Notes under the pieces: generated by a model
The model's database searches: none
What the model saw: only the letters and a program-made list of their open reading frames with translations
What the model was told of the DNA's origin: nothing
Shown here: in pieces, positions 8,875 to 18,121 of the stretch
Position numbering within the stretch: position 1 is the stretch's first letter
How the letters are laid out: each line of letters starts with the position of its first letter
Origin: Sulfitobacter dubius
Lineage (GTDB): Bacteria > Pseudomonadota > Alphaproteobacteria > Rhodobacterales > Rhodobacteraceae
Direction: 5' to 3'
DNA: 64,000 nt
NCBI RefSeq assembly: GCF_900113435.1
Contig: NZ_FOPG01000002.1
Coordinates: 682,001-746,000 of the forward strand
Position numbers and translations under genes: made by a program

Positions 8875-10452
8875 TCAATACCCTAAAGCACAGCCATCCT
8901 TGCGCGGGTCACTGGCCCCTTCAAGCACGCCGTCCTCGCGAATGCGGATGGCCTGCGCGCCGCCGATCGCGGTGGCGGGTATCTCAACCTTATGCCCCAA
9001 GTCGCTCAGCTTTTGGCGAACGTCATCGCCAAAGCCGCGCTCGACCTTCATAACATGCCCATCGGCAAAGGCGCGGGGCGCGTCGATGGCGCTTTGCACA
9101 TCCATGCCGAAATCGGAGAGGTTGGACGCAAAGCGCGCATGGCCGCAGGGTTGATATGCACCGCCCATCACGCCGAAGGGCATCGTCACGCGACCATTCT
9201 CGCGGATCATGCCGGGGATGATGGTATGCATCGGGCGCTTGCCGCCCTTCAGTTCATTGGGGTGACCCTCTTCCAGCGTGAAGCCTGCGCCGCGGTTCTG
9301 CAGCAGGATGCCGAACTTGTCCGAGGCTAGCCCCGAGCCGAAGCCGTGGAAGATCGAATAAATCAACGACACCGACATGCCGTCGCCATCTACCACTGTG
9401 ATATAGATCGTATCTTTATGCACCGCCTCGCTGATCGGCGCGGCGGCGGCCATCGCGCGTTTGGGATCAATTAGCGCTGCGAGTGCGCGGGCTGTTTCAG
9501 GCGCGAGCATGTGGTCCAACCGCGTCGTATGATCCGGGTCAGCCAGAAAGCGATTGCGCGCGTCATAGGCAAGCTTGGTGGCCTCAGCCTCAATATGCAG
9601 CCGTTCGGCGCCTTGCGGGTCCATTCCGGCGATGTCGAAATGGTTGAGGATGTTCATCAGCAAAAGGGCGGTGGCGCCTTGGCCGTTGGGCGGATGCTCG
9701 ACCACTTCGAGGTCTTTGTAATGGCCCGACACAGGCGTCGTGACCTCGGCGCGGGCCGCCGCAAAATCTTCGGCGCTGTGGCTGCCGCCTGCGGCTTGCA
9801 GCGTGGTAATCATGTCTTCAGCGATCTCTCCGCTATAGAACGCATCGCGCCCCTGAGCGGCAACGCGGCGCAGCACTTCGGCCTGTCCCGGCGCGCGGAA
9901 AATGTCACCGACGCGGGGCGTTTTGCCATTAATCAAGAAGTGGTCGCGTGCCCGGCCCTGCAAGGTGCCGCCATCTGTGGCCCAGTCAAAGGCCACGCGC
10001 GGGGCGACGGGCACACCGGCCTCGGCATAGTGGATCGCAGGGGCCAGTAGGGCGTCCAACCCCAGCTTGCCCACGCTCTCAGACAGGTGGCAGAAGGCGT
10101 CAATGGCGGTGGGAATGGTCACCGCATCGGCAGAGCGGAGTGGCACCGTTGTCTCGCCCTTGTCCCGCAATTTGGCGGCATCCAGCCCAGCAGGCGCACG
10201 ACCAGAGCCGTTGAGCGCATGGACCTCTTTACTGCCCGGAGGGGAGTAAAGCACAAAACAATCACCACCGATCCCGGTCATCTGTGGTTCGCAAATGCCC
10301 AGCAGCACCGCGCCAGCAATTGCCGCGTCCATCGCATTGCCGCCACGCCCAAGGATATCGACCGCCGCCCGCGCGGCTAGCGGGTGTGAGGTTGCGCACA
10401 TGCCATTGGTTGCCAAAACAGCCGACCGGCCGGGAAGATGGAAATCGCGCAT
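8875..10452 (-). CDS. Gamma-glutamyltransferase family protein
   Basis: The 525-aa protein starts at ATG 10452 with GAGAGG upstream. It shows the N-terminal GGT signature (MCATSHPLAARAAVDILGRG then NAMDAAIA) and the Ntn-hydrolase cleavage site: Thr348 in HKDTIYITVVD is the expected new N-terminal nucleophile after self-cleavage. The small-subunit motifs NRGAGF and the late PxxPxGxxGG-like stretch (TMPFGVMGGAYQP) are present. GGT enzymes cleave or transfer gamma-glutamyl groups from glutathione and related amides. Unlike enterobacterial periplasmic GGT, no signal peptide is visible, so it probably works in the cytoplasm; many catabolic GGT paralogues look like this. Its substrate is unknown. 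Confidence 0.88.
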   Translation of the reverse strand: MRDFHLPGRSAVLATNGMCATSHPLAARAAVDILGRGGNAMDAAIAGAVLLGICEPQMTGIGGDCFVLYSPPGSKEVHALNGSGRAPAGLDAAKLRDKGETTVPLRSADAVTIPTAIDAFCHLSESVGKLGLDALLAPAIHYAEAGVPVAPRVAFDWATDGGTLQGRARDHFLINGKTPRVGDIFRAPGQAEVLRRVAAQGRDAFYSGEIAEDMITTLQAAGGSHSAEDFAAARAEVTTPVSGHYKDLEVVEHPPNGQGATALLLMNILNHFDIAGMDPQGAERLHIEAEATKLAYDARNRFLADPDHTTRLDHMLAPETARALAALIDPKRAMAAAAPISEAVHKDTIYITVVDGDGMSVSLIYSIFHGFGSGLASDKFGILLQNRGAGFTLEEGHPNELKGGKRPMHTIIPGMIRENGRVTMPFGVMGGAYQPCGHARFASNLSDFGMDVQSAIDAPRAFADGHVMKVERGFGDDVRQKLSDLGHKVEIPATAIGGAQAIRIREDGVLEGASDPRKDGCALGY

Positions 10453-10883
10453 GGGGTGCCTCTCGCTGATATACGTCAACGCGACCCTAGACCGTGATGT
10501 TGGTTCTGCCAATGCGAGGTGAAATTTGGGAGAAGTTCCTCGGCACCGCGTACTGGGTGGGGGCTATTAAACGCGGCACCGAGGGAAGCTATATGCAGCT
10601 ACAACTAGGTTCATGCCGCTCAACCAAGGCGCAATTGTGATCCCAGCGAGGCCGTTTTGGGGAATATGCGTACCGCCCTGCCTCAAAGGAGGGGGGTAAT
10701 CACGGGGCAATCAGGCCAGCTAAAAGCCGCGTTGATCTGCTTGTGGAGCACGCTGACCGTGCAAAAGCGGTCTTCTTTTCTTGCGGAAACTTCCATAGAC
10801 ATGGCTCAAGATTGTAAACTTCCAGACGTGATTAACCGCAAAACCTCACCTCATGTTATGCGGCCCAACTTAAGGAGAACGTG
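10453..10883. other. Intergenic region between divergent ggt and thiolase genes
   Basis: This 431-nt stretch holds the upstream regions of both flanking genes. An imperfect 12-nt inverted repeat (CTCGGCACCGCG at 10539-10550 with CGCGGCACCGAG at 10572-10583, two central mismatches) is the only clear structure. AAGGAG at 10872-10877 is the thiolase ribosome site. No convincing small gene, RNA or operator could be recognised. Confidence 0.6.
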
Positions 10884-12056
10884 ATGCGCAATGTCGTGAT
10901 AACCGGTGCAGCCAGAACCCCAATGGGCGGCTTTCAGGGCGCTTTCGAAGGGCTTACGGCCGCGGAGTTAGGCGGCAGCGCGATCAAAGCGGCCTTGGGG
11001 GCGATGGACCCAAGTGCTGTGCAGGAAGTGCTGATGGGCTGCGTATTGCCTGCAGGTCAGGGCCAAGCGCCCGCGCGTCAGGCGGGCTTCAAGGCAGGTC
11101 TGGGCGAAGAAGTGCCCGCCACCACGCTCAACAAGATGTGCGGCTCGGGCATGAAAGCGGCGATGATGGCCTTTGACCAAATCGCGCTTGGCCATACCGA
11201 TGTGATGGTCGCGGGCGGCATGGAAAGCATGACCAACGCGCCCTATGTGCTGCCGAAAATGCGTGGCGGCGCGCGGCTGGGCCATGGGCAGGTGATCGAC
11301 CATATGTTCCTTGATGGCTTGGAAGACGCCTATGACAAGGGCCGCCTGATGGGCACCTTTGCCGAGGATTGCGCCGAACGGTTCCAGTTCACCCGTGAGA
11401 CCCAAGACGACTATGCACTCGCGTCGCTGTCGCGTGCGATTGAGGCGCAGGAAGGCGGTGCTTTCGCCGATGAAATAAGCTCGGTTGAGGTGACATCGCG
11501 CAAGGGCAGCACCACGGTTAGCGCGGACGAACAGCCCGCCAGCGCCCGGCCCGAGAAGATCCCGCAGCTAAAGCCCGCGTTCCGCGAGGGCGGCACGGTG
11601 ACGGCGGCAAACTCATCTTCGATCTCAGACGGGGCGGCGGCTTTGGTTCTGGCGGATGAGGACAGCGCCAAAGCCAAGGGTCTGAATATCCGTGCACGGA
11701 TCGTCGGCCACGCCAGCCATGCCCAAGCGCCGGGGCTTTTTACCACCGCCCCCGTGCCCGCAGCGCAGAAACTGCTGGAGCGGATCGGCTGGAAGAAAGA
11801 AGACGTGGACCTGTGGGAGGTCAATGAAGCCTTCGCCGTGGTGCCGCTGGCCTTCATGCATGAGATGGACCTGTCGCATGATATCGTGAACGTCAACGGC
11901 GGCGCCTGTGCGCTTGGCCACCCCATCGGTGCATCGGGGGCGCGGATCATGGTGACCCTCTTGAACGCACTGGAAAAGCGCGGGTTGAAGCGCGGTATCG
12001 CAGCGATCTGCATTGGTGGCGGCGAAGGTACCGCCATCGCGATTGAGCGTCCCTGA
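10884..12056 (+). CDS. Acetyl-CoA C-acyltransferase (thiolase family)
   Basis: The 390-aa protein has all thiolase active-site elements: nucleophilic Cys86 in LNKMCGSGMKA, the NEAFA motif, the histidine motif GGACALGHPIGASGAR and the C-terminal cysteine in CIGGGEGTA. It condenses or cleaves acyl-CoA with acetyl-CoA. Length and motifs fit biosynthetic acetoacetyl-CoA thiolases (PhaA/AtoB type) as well as degradative ones. No phaB or fad gene lies beside it, so the pathway cannot be fixed. ATG 10884 has AAGGAG seven to twelve nt upstream; the GTG at 10881 is too close to that site. A strong terminator follows. Confidence 0.9.
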   Translation: MRNVVITGAARTPMGGFQGAFEGLTAAELGGSAIKAALGAMDPSAVQEVLMGCVLPAGQGQAPARQAGFKAGLGEEVPATTLNKMCGSGMKAAMMAFDQIALGHTDVMVAGGMESMTNAPYVLPKMRGGARLGHGQVIDHMFLDGLEDAYDKGRLMGTFAEDCAERFQFTRETQDDYALASLSRAIEAQEGGAFADEISSVEVTSRKGSTTVSADEQPASARPEKIPQLKPAFREGGTVTAANSSSISDGAAALVLADEDSAKAKGLNIRARIVGHASHAQAPGLFTTAPVPAAQKLLERIGWKKEDVDLWEVNEAFAVVPLAFMHEMDLSHDIVNVNGGACALGHPIGASGARIMVTLLNALEKRGLKRGIAAICIGGGEGTAIAIERP

Positions 12057-12078
12057 TCCACGTTTCTTTAACTATTCG

Positions 12079-12103
12079 AAGGGAGGCGGCCCGCCTCCCT
12101 TTT
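12079..12103 (+). terminator. Intrinsic terminator after thiolase gene
   Basis: GGGAGGCG (12081-12088) pairs with CGCCTCCC (12092-12099) over a 3-nt loop, flanked by AA and followed by TTTT (12100-12103), 22 nt after the stop codon. Confidence 0.85.
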
Positions 12104-12127
12104 CCCGTCTGCAATAAGAGTTTCACC

Positions 12128-12586
12128 ATGACAGTCGACTACCAAACCCTTGCCAAAACCATCGCCGCCCTGACCGACGGCGAAGATGACGCCGTGGCCT
12201 TGATGGCCACGATTGCCTGCGAGGTGCATCAATCCGATGACCGCTTTAATTGGACGGGCTTCTACCGCGTGACCGCGCCTGAATTGCTGAAAATCGGGCC
12301 CTATCAAGGCGGGCACGGCTGTCTGGTGATTCCGTTCTCGCGTGGGGTCTGCGGGGCTGCGGCCCGCACGGGCGAGGTGCAGTTGGTGGCGGATGTCGAT
12401 GCGTTCCCCGGGCATATCGCCTGCGCATCCTCGACTCGGTCGGAACTGGTGCTGCCGGTTTGGAACGGGGCAGGTGAATTGCTTGGGGTCTTTGACATCG
12501 ACAGCGATCAGCCAAATGCGTTCACCCAAGCGGATGCCGATGCGCTGTCGGCGATCCTCAAAGACAGTTTCGCCGCTGTCGCCTAA
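12128..12586 (+). CDS. msrC: GAF-domain free methionine-(R)-sulfoxide reductase
   Basis: The 152-aa single-GAF protein carries the fRMsr signature: WTGFY (42-46), IGPYQG, the paired cysteines in GCLVIPFSRGVCGAAA (Cys65, Cys75) and FPGHIAC with Cys99. These three cysteines match the redox set of E. coli MsrC, which reduces free L-methionine-(R)-sulfoxide using thioredoxin. The usual aspartate after the third cysteine (ACD) is alanine here (ACA, residue 100), although SELV and the later FDIDS acidic residues remain. This may alter substrate binding. The rluA-like gene follows 48 nt downstream on the same strand. Confidence 0.87.
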   Translation: MTVDYQTLAKTIAALTDGEDDAVALMATIACEVHQSDDRFNWTGFYRVTAPELLKIGPYQGGHGCLVIPFSRGVCGAAARTGEVQLVADVDAFPGHIACASSTRSELVLPVWNGAGELLGVFDIDSDQPNAFTQADADALSAILKDSFAAVA

Positions 12587-12634
12587 AGGCTGCGCATTGC
12601 TTGATCAGCGGGGCGGCATCTGCGAGGGGAAGCC

Positions 12635-13282
12635 ATGGATAGCGAATATAACCCGCCGCAGGACCCGCTGGTCATTCTGCATGAAGACGCCGAAGTGCTG
12701 CTGGTCGACAAACCCTCGGGGCTGCTCAGCGTGCCGGGCAAGGGCGAGCATCTGGCCGATTGCCTGATCGCGCGGGTGCAGGCGGTCTTTCCCGAGGCAC
12801 TGCTGGTGCATAGGTTGGATCGGGACACCTCGGGCGTGATGATCTTTGCGATGACGCCCCATGCGCAGCGCCACCTTGGCCTGCAGTTTGAAAAACGCAT
12901 GACGCGGAAAACCTATGTTGCAAGGGTCTGGGGCGTGCCGGAAGAGAAGTCCGGCACGGTCCATCTGCCGCTGATCGTTGATTGGCCCAATCGGCCCTTG
13001 CAAAAGGTCTGCCATGAAACGGGCAAGCCCGCACAAACAGATTGGAAGATGCTCAAGACTGATGGAGAAACCTCCCGCATGCGCCTGTTCCCAAAAACCG
13101 GACGCAGCCACCAGCTTCGCGTGCATATGCTGGCGCTTGGGCATCCGATCTTGGGCGACCCTTTCTATGCTACCGGGCCTGCGCGGGATTTTCCTCGCTT
13201 GATGCTGCATAGTGAGGAGTTGCGGTTTAACCATCCGCAAGGCGGGACATCGACCAAGGTACGGGCCAAGGCCCCGTTCTGA
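12635..13282 (+). CDS. RluA-family pseudouridine synthase
   Basis: The 215-aa protein has the RluA catalytic motif HRLDRDTSG, with Asp62 as the nucleophilic aspartate, and a later GRSHQLRVHM stretch typical of the family. It lacks an S4 domain and has nearly the length of E. coli RluA (219 aa), which modifies U746 of 23S rRNA and U32 of several tRNAs. That specific target is inference from size and architecture. Residues 1-10 are polar and the domain starts at once, so the start is reasonable; GAGGGG lies upstream. Confidence 0.86.
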   Translation: MDSEYNPPQDPLVILHEDAEVLLVDKPSGLLSVPGKGEHLADCLIARVQAVFPEALLVHRLDRDTSGVMIFAMTPHAQRHLGLQFEKRMTRKTYVARVWGVPEEKSGTVHLPLIVDWPNRPLQKVCHETGKPAQTDWKMLKTDGETSRMRLFPKTGRSHQLRVHMLALGHPILGDPFYATGPARDFPRLMLHSEELRFNHPQGGTSTKVRAKAPF

Positions 13283-13464
13283 GGGCGCTCAATGCCCAGC
13301 CTTGCGATGTGAGGCGGGGGCGGGATCGGTATTTAAGAAAGGATGAAGGGGAAGGGGCCGTGGCGCTGCGGTGAAGTTTTGCTTTGTGGCAATCGGGGGG
13401 TGAAAATGGCGGGGTTTGCGATTACCTCTAGCCTATCTGTTCACAGATTGACCCGGAGGATATC

Positions 13465-14118
13465 ATGGGCTTGCGTATCAACGACACTATTCCCGACCTT
13501 ACCGTCGAAACCGATCAGGGCAGTTTTTCGCTGCATGAGTTCGTCGGTGACAGCTGGGCGATCCTGTTCTCGCATCCGAAGGATTTCACCCCCGTTTGCA
13601 CGACCGAGTTCGGTGCCGTGGCGCGGCTTTCCGATGAATGGGAGAAGCGCGGCACGAAGGTGATTGGCGTCAGTGTCGATGGGGTTGAAGAGCATAAGAA
13701 ATGGAAGGGCGATATTGAGAAGGTTGCGGGCACCAAGGCCGGTTTCCCGATTATCGCTGACGCAGGGCTGGAGGTGTCGAAGGCCTTTGATATGCTGCCC
13801 GCCGAAGCCTATATGCCTGATGGCCGCACGCCCAATGACAGTGCCACGGTGCGCTCGGTCTTTATCATTTCGCCGGATAAGCAGTTGAAGCTGAGCATGA
13901 CCTATCCAATGAATGTCGGCCGTAACTTTGCCGAGGTGCTGCGGGCGCTGGATGGGTTGCAGACTGCTGGCAAGAATGGCGTGGCAACGCCAGCGGATTG
14001 GCAGGTGGGCGAGGATGTAATCATTCCCGCGACCGTGTCAGACGAGGACGCCAAGGCGAAGTTCGGGGCTTTCGATACTGTGTTGCCCTATCTGCGTAAG
14101 GCCAAGCTGCCGGGCTGA
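13465..14118 (+). CDS. 1-Cys (Prx6-type) peroxiredoxin
   Basis: The 217-aa protein has the peroxidatic motif DFTPVCTTE with Cys45 and the Prx6-type C-terminal extension (ending TVLPYLRKAK) rather than the short C-terminus of AhpC. No resolving cysteine is seen in the usual C-terminal VCP context. It reduces hydrogen and alkyl peroxides; the electron donor is not evident here. ATG 13465 follows GGAGG at a good distance. The next gene is convergent with only 7 nt between stops. Confidence 0.92.
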   Translation: MGLRINDTIPDLTVETDQGSFSLHEFVGDSWAILFSHPKDFTPVCTTEFGAVARLSDEWEKRGTKVIGVSVDGVEEHKKWKGDIEKVAGTKAGFPIIADAGLEVSKAFDMLPAEAYMPDGRTPNDSATVRSVFIISPDKQLKLSMTYPMNVGRNFAEVLRALDGLQTAGKNGVATPADWQVGEDVIIPATVSDEDAKAKFGAFDTVLPYLRKAKLPG

Positions 14119-14125
14119 TGCGCTG

Positions 14126-14878
14126 TCAGCGATGGCCGAGCTTATGTGCGAAGGCCATCGCTTTTTCATGCAGCAAGCGGCGCTGTTTGCGCAGGCCATA
14201 GAGCGGCGACCGGCGGAACTGACCCCGGTTGCCGCCTGAGCGGGCGGAAATGTCACTGTCGAACCGGCCAGCGGTGACGAGGCTTTGGGCGGTTGCCAAC
14301 CCCATGTCGGAACGTGTGAGGACTTGTCTTAACATATTGTCCGCGGGGCAGAAAATAGGCTCGGAGGCGGCAAGGAAGGCATTGGCTCCGGCGCGGTTCC
14401 AGATCAGCGCATGGGCGAGCATGGGGAAATAGTGGGCGCGGAGCACTTCAATGCCTGCGACCTCTGCCATGGGACTGGTGATTTTCAAGCGCGTTGCGCC
14501 CAAGTTGACGCAGTGCCAATCGTCGCGGGCGCGAAGCCATTCTATCAGTTTCGGCACGGCGGTTTTGAACTCAGGCTGTAGGGCGATATCATCTTCGAAA
14601 ACGAAGCCGATCTCATCGCCGCTTTCCAGAAAGGCTGTGGCGGCGCGCTGGTGGGAGACGTAGCATCCGACCTCACCTTGGGTCATCGACCGGCCCATGA
14701 ACCGTCGGGCTTTGTTATCATCATAGGGCGCGAACTGCGCGAGGTCGATTTCACGCCCGTCGAATGCGTCTACGCGGATCGGGTCAATTTGCGCGCCGTC
14801 CAACTCGGCCTTCGCGCTGTCCAGCCGCATGGGGGAGGCGGCGAGATTGATGACGAATCCCTTAGGGCGCTGCGGCAT
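14126..14878 (-). CDS. Glycosyltransferase family 25 protein
   Basis: The 250-aa protein shows GT25 landmarks: FVINLAASPMRLDSA at the N-terminus, QGEVGCYVSH about residues 67-76 and FEDDI near 94, the metal/nucleotide-binding acidic motif. GT25 enzymes add sugars (often beta-1,4-galactose) to lipooligosaccharide in Gram-negative bacteria. The C-terminus is strongly basic. GAGGT lies 8 nt before the start. It sits 53 nt downstream of another glycosyltransferase gene on the same strand, which suggests a small surface-glycan unit, although no other LPS genes are nearby. Confidence 0.83.
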   Translation of the reverse strand: MPQRPKGFVINLAASPMRLDSAKAELDGAQIDPIRVDAFDGREIDLAQFAPYDDNKARRFMGRSMTQGEVGCYVSHQRAATAFLESGDEIGFVFEDDIALQPEFKTAVPKLIEWLRARDDWHCVNLGATRLKITSPMAEVAGIEVLRAHYFPMLAHALIWNRAGANAFLAASEPIFCPADNMLRQVLTRSDMGLATAQSLVTAGRFDSDISARSGGNRGQFRRSPLYGLRKQRRLLHEKAMAFAHKLGHR

Positions 14879-14931
14879 GGATTTGACCTCATTCCTGTCG
14901 GCCCGGAGGAGCGGCGACAGGTTCTTACGGG

Positions 14932-15636
14932 TTAAGCTTTGGGGGTGGGCCTACCGCGCAGCCAGTTCTTGAACCGTTTGAAGGCGGAGGGTGGTTTGTG
15001 GGCGACGCTGACAAACCCGATGTGTTGGCAGGCGCCGGGTTTCAAAAAGGCGGTAAATTTTCCCTGTTTGCGCAGGTGACGCGAGATATGGCTTTCACGT
15101 TTGAAACCGCTGAAGCCGCCAACCTCTTTCCAGAGGGAGAGGGAGGCAAGATGCGGGTTGAACGTATAGCCATACCATTTAGGGCTAAGGGCATCCATGC
15201 GCGCGTAGGAGACGCCTGCACAGTCCTCATTGACGATCTGGGCGCGGGCCGCGTCTTCGATAAAGAAGTTATCGGTGTCGCGGAAACAGACCGAGGAAAC
15301 ATCGGGATGGGCCTCTAGAAGGCGCAGGGCGTCATCTAAGAAATCGTGGCGGGTGAATTCCCAGTCGTCCTCCATGTGAAAGACATAAGGCGTGCGCACC
15401 TTGGCATACATGGCGTCAACGGCGGGGTGGTGTCCGACCTGTTTGCCCAGATCAACGCGCTGGCCGTGGGGGCAGAGACGGTCGAAGACCGCGCTTGTTT
15501 CGGCATCGCCAAAGTCGTTGATGCCAATGATGGGGAGCTTACGCAGGTCCGGGCCGAGGCTTTCGAGCGTTTGTTGCAGGACATCGGGGCGCAGCCCCAT
15601 GGTGATGCAAATCGTGACCAGATTCTCTGCGCTCAT
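14932..15636 (-). CDS. Glycosyltransferase family 2-like protein
   Basis: The 234-aa protein starts with LVTICITMGLRPDVLQQTLES, a GT-A nucleotide-sugar fold opening. The HMEDDWEF motif near residue 91 is the acidic metal-binding site. A C-terminal basic tail (KRFKNWLRGR) could touch the membrane. It is expected to transfer a sugar in the cytoplasm to a lipid or LPS acceptor; donor and acceptor are unknown. It lies upstream of the GT25 gene, and the pnp terminator separates it from pnp, so it probably has its own promoter. Confidence 0.75.
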   Translation of the reverse strand: MSAENLVTICITMGLRPDVLQQTLESLGPDLRKLPIIGINDFGDAETSAVFDRLCPHGQRVDLGKQVGHHPAVDAMYAKVRTPYVFHMEDDWEFTRHDFLDDALRLLEAHPDVSSVCFRDTDNFFIEDAARAQIVNEDCAGVSYARMDALSPKWYGYTFNPHLASLSLWKEVGGFSGFKRESHISRHLRKQGKFTAFLKPGACQHIGFVSVAHKPPSAFKRFKNWLRGRPTPKA

Positions 15637-15656
15637 GTCTTGTACTGCCCTGCGGG

Positions 15657-15688
15657 AAAAGCTGCGGACCCCGGGGAGGGTCCGCAGC
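15657..15688 (-). terminator. Intrinsic terminator of pnp
   Basis: On the minus strand GCTGCGGACCC and GGGTCCGCAGC (plus coordinates 15678-15688 and 15661-15671) form a perfect 11-bp stem with a 6-nt loop, followed by TTTT. It lies directly after the pnp stop codon. Confidence 0.92.
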
Positions 15689-15697
15689 AGGTTTTAA

Positions 15698-17839
15698 TCA
15701 ATCTTCTGCCGGTTCTTTCTTCTCGGCAGTGATCTCTTCACCAGTCTCCTGATCGACGACTTTCATCGACAGGCGCACCTTGCCGCGATCGTCAAAGCCC
15801 AACAGCTTCACTTTCACTTCCTGACCTTCCTTCAGAACGTCCGAAGGGTGGTTCAGGCGGCGGTTTTCGATCTGGGACACGTGGACCAGACCGTCGCGCT
15901 TGCCAAAGAAGTTCACGAAAGCGCCGAAATCGACGATCTTGACCACGGTGCCGGTGTAGACGGCGCCTTCTTCGGGCTCTGCCACGATCGAATAGATCAT
16001 GTCATAGGCCTTTTTGATGGCGTCGCCATTGGCGCTTGCGATCTTGATGATGCCTTCGTCGTTGATGTCGACCTTGGCGCCGGAGACTTCGACGATCTCG
16101 CGGATGACCTTACCGCCGGACCCGATCACTTCACGGATCTTGTCGGTGGGGATCTGCATGGTCTCGATGCGCGGGGCGTGGACGGAGAAGTCCGCGGCAC
16201 CCGAGATCGCTTTGTTCATCTCGCCAAGGATGTGGATACGGCCTTCTTTGGCCTGAGCCAGGGCTTTTTCCATGATCTCGGGCGTGATGCCTGCAACCTT
16301 GATGTCCATCTGCAGGGATGTGATGCCCGCTTCGGTACCGGCCACTTTGAAGTCCATGTCGCCGAGGTGATCTTCGTCACCGAGGATGTCCGACAGGATC
16401 GCGTAGGAGCCGTCATCTTCGAGGATCAGACCCATCGCCACACCGGCCACAGCCGATTTCAGCGGCACGCCTGCGTCCATCATCGAGAGCGAACCACCGC
16501 AGACGGATGCCATGGAGGACGAGCCGTTGGATTCGGTGATCTCGGACACGAGACGGATGGTGTAGGGGAAGTCTGTCGCTGCGGGCAGAACCGCCTGCAG
16601 AGCACGCCAAGCGAGCTTACCGTGGCCAACTTCGCGGCGGCCGGGAGGGCCCACGCGACCAACTTCACCAACCGAGTAGGGGGGGAAGTTATAGTGCAGC
16701 AGGAAGTTCGATTTGAAGTTGCCGTGCAGCGCGTCGATGAACTGCTCATCGTCGCCGGTGCCGAGCGTGGTCACGACCAGACCTTGGGTTTCACCACGGG
16801 TGAAGAGCGCCGAGCCGTGGGTCCGCGGCAGGATGCCGGTTTCTGCCACGATGTCGCGGATTTCGTCAGTGCGACGGCCATCGATACGCTTGCCGGTTTT
16901 CACCACGTCGCCGCGCAGGATGCTGGCCTCAAGGCCTTTCATCGCGGAACCGAGGTTCTTGTCCTCAAGCTGCTCTTCGGTGAGCTTGCCTTTGATCGTC
17001 TCGCGGGCGGCGGCAACAGCGGCGGTGCGCTCTTGCTTGTCGGCGATAGCGAATGCAGCGCGCATTTCGTCTTCGCCAGCGGCTTTCACAGCGGCGGACA
17101 GGTCCGAGTAATCGTCGGGCTGGAAGTCGAACGGCTCTTTCGCTGCGTCTTCGGCCAGATCGATGATCAGGTCGATGACCGGCTGGATCTGGTCGTGGGC
17201 GAACTTAACGGCGCCCAGCATTTCCTCTTCCGACAGCTCATAGGCTTCAGATTCGACCATCATCACGGCGTCTTTGGTGCCGGCGACAACCAGATCGAGG
17301 CGCTGCTCGGGGTTCAGGCGCAGGTCCTGCATGTCGTCGATTGTTGGGTTCAGGATGTAATCGCCATCCTCATAGCCCACGCGGCAGCCCGCGATCGGAC
17401 CCATGAAGGGCGCGCCGGAGATGGTCAATGCGGCGGAGGCGGCGATCATGGCGACCATATCGGGGTCGTTCACCAGATCGTGGCTCAGCACGGTGCACAT
17501 CACCAGAACTTCGTTTTTGAAACCGGGGACAAAGAGCGGGCGGATCGGACGGTCGATCAGACGCGCGGTCAGGGTTTCTTTCTCGGTGGGGCGGGCCTCA
17601 CGCTTGAAGAAGCCACCCGGTACTTTACCGGCGGCATAGTATTTCTCTTGGTAGTGCACGGTCAGGGGGAAGAAATCCTGGCCCGGCTTTTGCTGACGTG
17701 CGTACGTCACGTTGGCCATAACGCTGGTTTCGCCCAGCGTGGCAATCACCGACCCGTCCGCCTGACGGGCAACCTTACCGGTTTCCAGTGTCAGCGTCTC
17801 TTCGCCCCACTGGATCGATTTTTTCGTTACATTAAACAT
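15698..17839 (-). CDS. pnp: Polyribonucleotide nucleotidyltransferase (PNPase)
   Basis: The 713-aa protein has the full PNPase order. A first RNase PH domain (about 10-145) is followed by the alpha-helical linker (about 145-240) and a second, catalytic RNase PH domain (about 310-540). The KH domain contains [20 protein letters not shown] (about 555-610), and an S1 domain (about 620-690) contains [15 protein letters not shown]. PNPase degrades RNA 3'-to-5' by phosphorolysis and is a core part of the degradosome. AAGGA lies upstream of ATG 17839. It follows rpsO, as in many proteobacteria, but a terminator stands between them. Confidence 0.98.
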   Translation of the reverse strand: MFNVTKKSIQWGEETLTLETGKVARQADGSVIATLGETSVMANVTYARQQKPGQDFFPLTVHYQEKYYAAGKVPGGFFKREARPTEKETLTARLIDRPIRPLFVPGFKNEVLVMCTVLSHDLVNDPDMVAMIAASAALTISGAPFMGPIAGCRVGYEDGDYILNPTIDDMQDLRLNPEQRLDLVVAGTKDAVMMVESEAYELSEEEMLGAVKFAHDQIQPVIDLIIDLAEDAAKEPFDFQPDDYSDLSAAVKAAGEDEMRAAFAIADKQERTAAVAAARETIKGKLTEEQLEDKNLGSAMKGLEASILRGDVVKTGKRIDGRRTDEIRDIVAETGILPRTHGSALFTRGETQGLVVTTLGTGDDEQFIDALHGNFKSNFLLHYNFPPYSVGEVGRVGPPGRREVGHGKLAWRALQAVLPAATDFPYTIRLVSEITESNGSSSMASVCGGSLSMMDAGVPLKSAVAGVAMGLILEDDGSYAILSDILGDEDHLGDMDFKVAGTEAGITSLQMDIKVAGITPEIMEKALAQAKEGRIHILGEMNKAISGAADFSVHAPRIETMQIPTDKIREVIGSGGKVIREIVEVSGAKVDINDEGIIKIASANGDAIKKAYDMIYSIVAEPEEGAVYTGTVVKIVDFGAFVNFFGKRDGLVHVSQIENRRLNHPSDVLKEGQEVKVKLLGFDDRGKVRLSMKVVDQETGEEITAEKKEPAED

Positions 17840-18050
17840 CTACGTTTCCTTTTTGGCCCATTGGCCATTGCATAGGGGCCGTATTGCCCCTGACTCCGGT
17901 ATCTTCTTTTTCAGGCGCAGGAGTCCGCGCGCCGGATTTCAGATTGCGCGGGCATACAGGTTTTCAAGGTAAATGGGAAGCGTTCTATCGTGGCGGGGCT
18001 GTGAGCGGCGGCTTCTCTCCGTTGCGCTCTGCGCTGACCTGCGCGCAACA

Positions 18051-18080
18051 AAAAACCTCCCGGCGCGGGCCGGGAGGTTT
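18051..18080 (-). terminator. Intrinsic terminator between rpsO and pnp
   Basis: AAACCTCCCGG (18053-18063) and CCGGGAGGTTT (18070-18080) form an 11-bp stem with a 6-nt loop. On the minus strand the stem is followed by a T-run (complement of the A-run ending at 18055). It lies about 40 nt after the rpsO stop, so pnp is reached only by read-through or by its own promoter in the remaining 210 nt. Confidence 0.9.
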
Positions 18081-18121
18081 GGGTCGTCCTGTCACCGGGA
18101 AACCCGGCGGGCTGTCCGCAA

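Noticed and set aside
10657-10884. 75-codon frame in the gap before the thiolase gene
   Set aside because: It ends at the thiolase start, has no ribosome site or family resemblance, and looks like chance.
15848-17875. 675-codon open frame on the plus strand antisense to pnp
   Set aside because: It lies wholly opposite pnp, is full of His/Asp/Gly/Val runs typical of antisense frames in GC-rich genes, and shows no domain.
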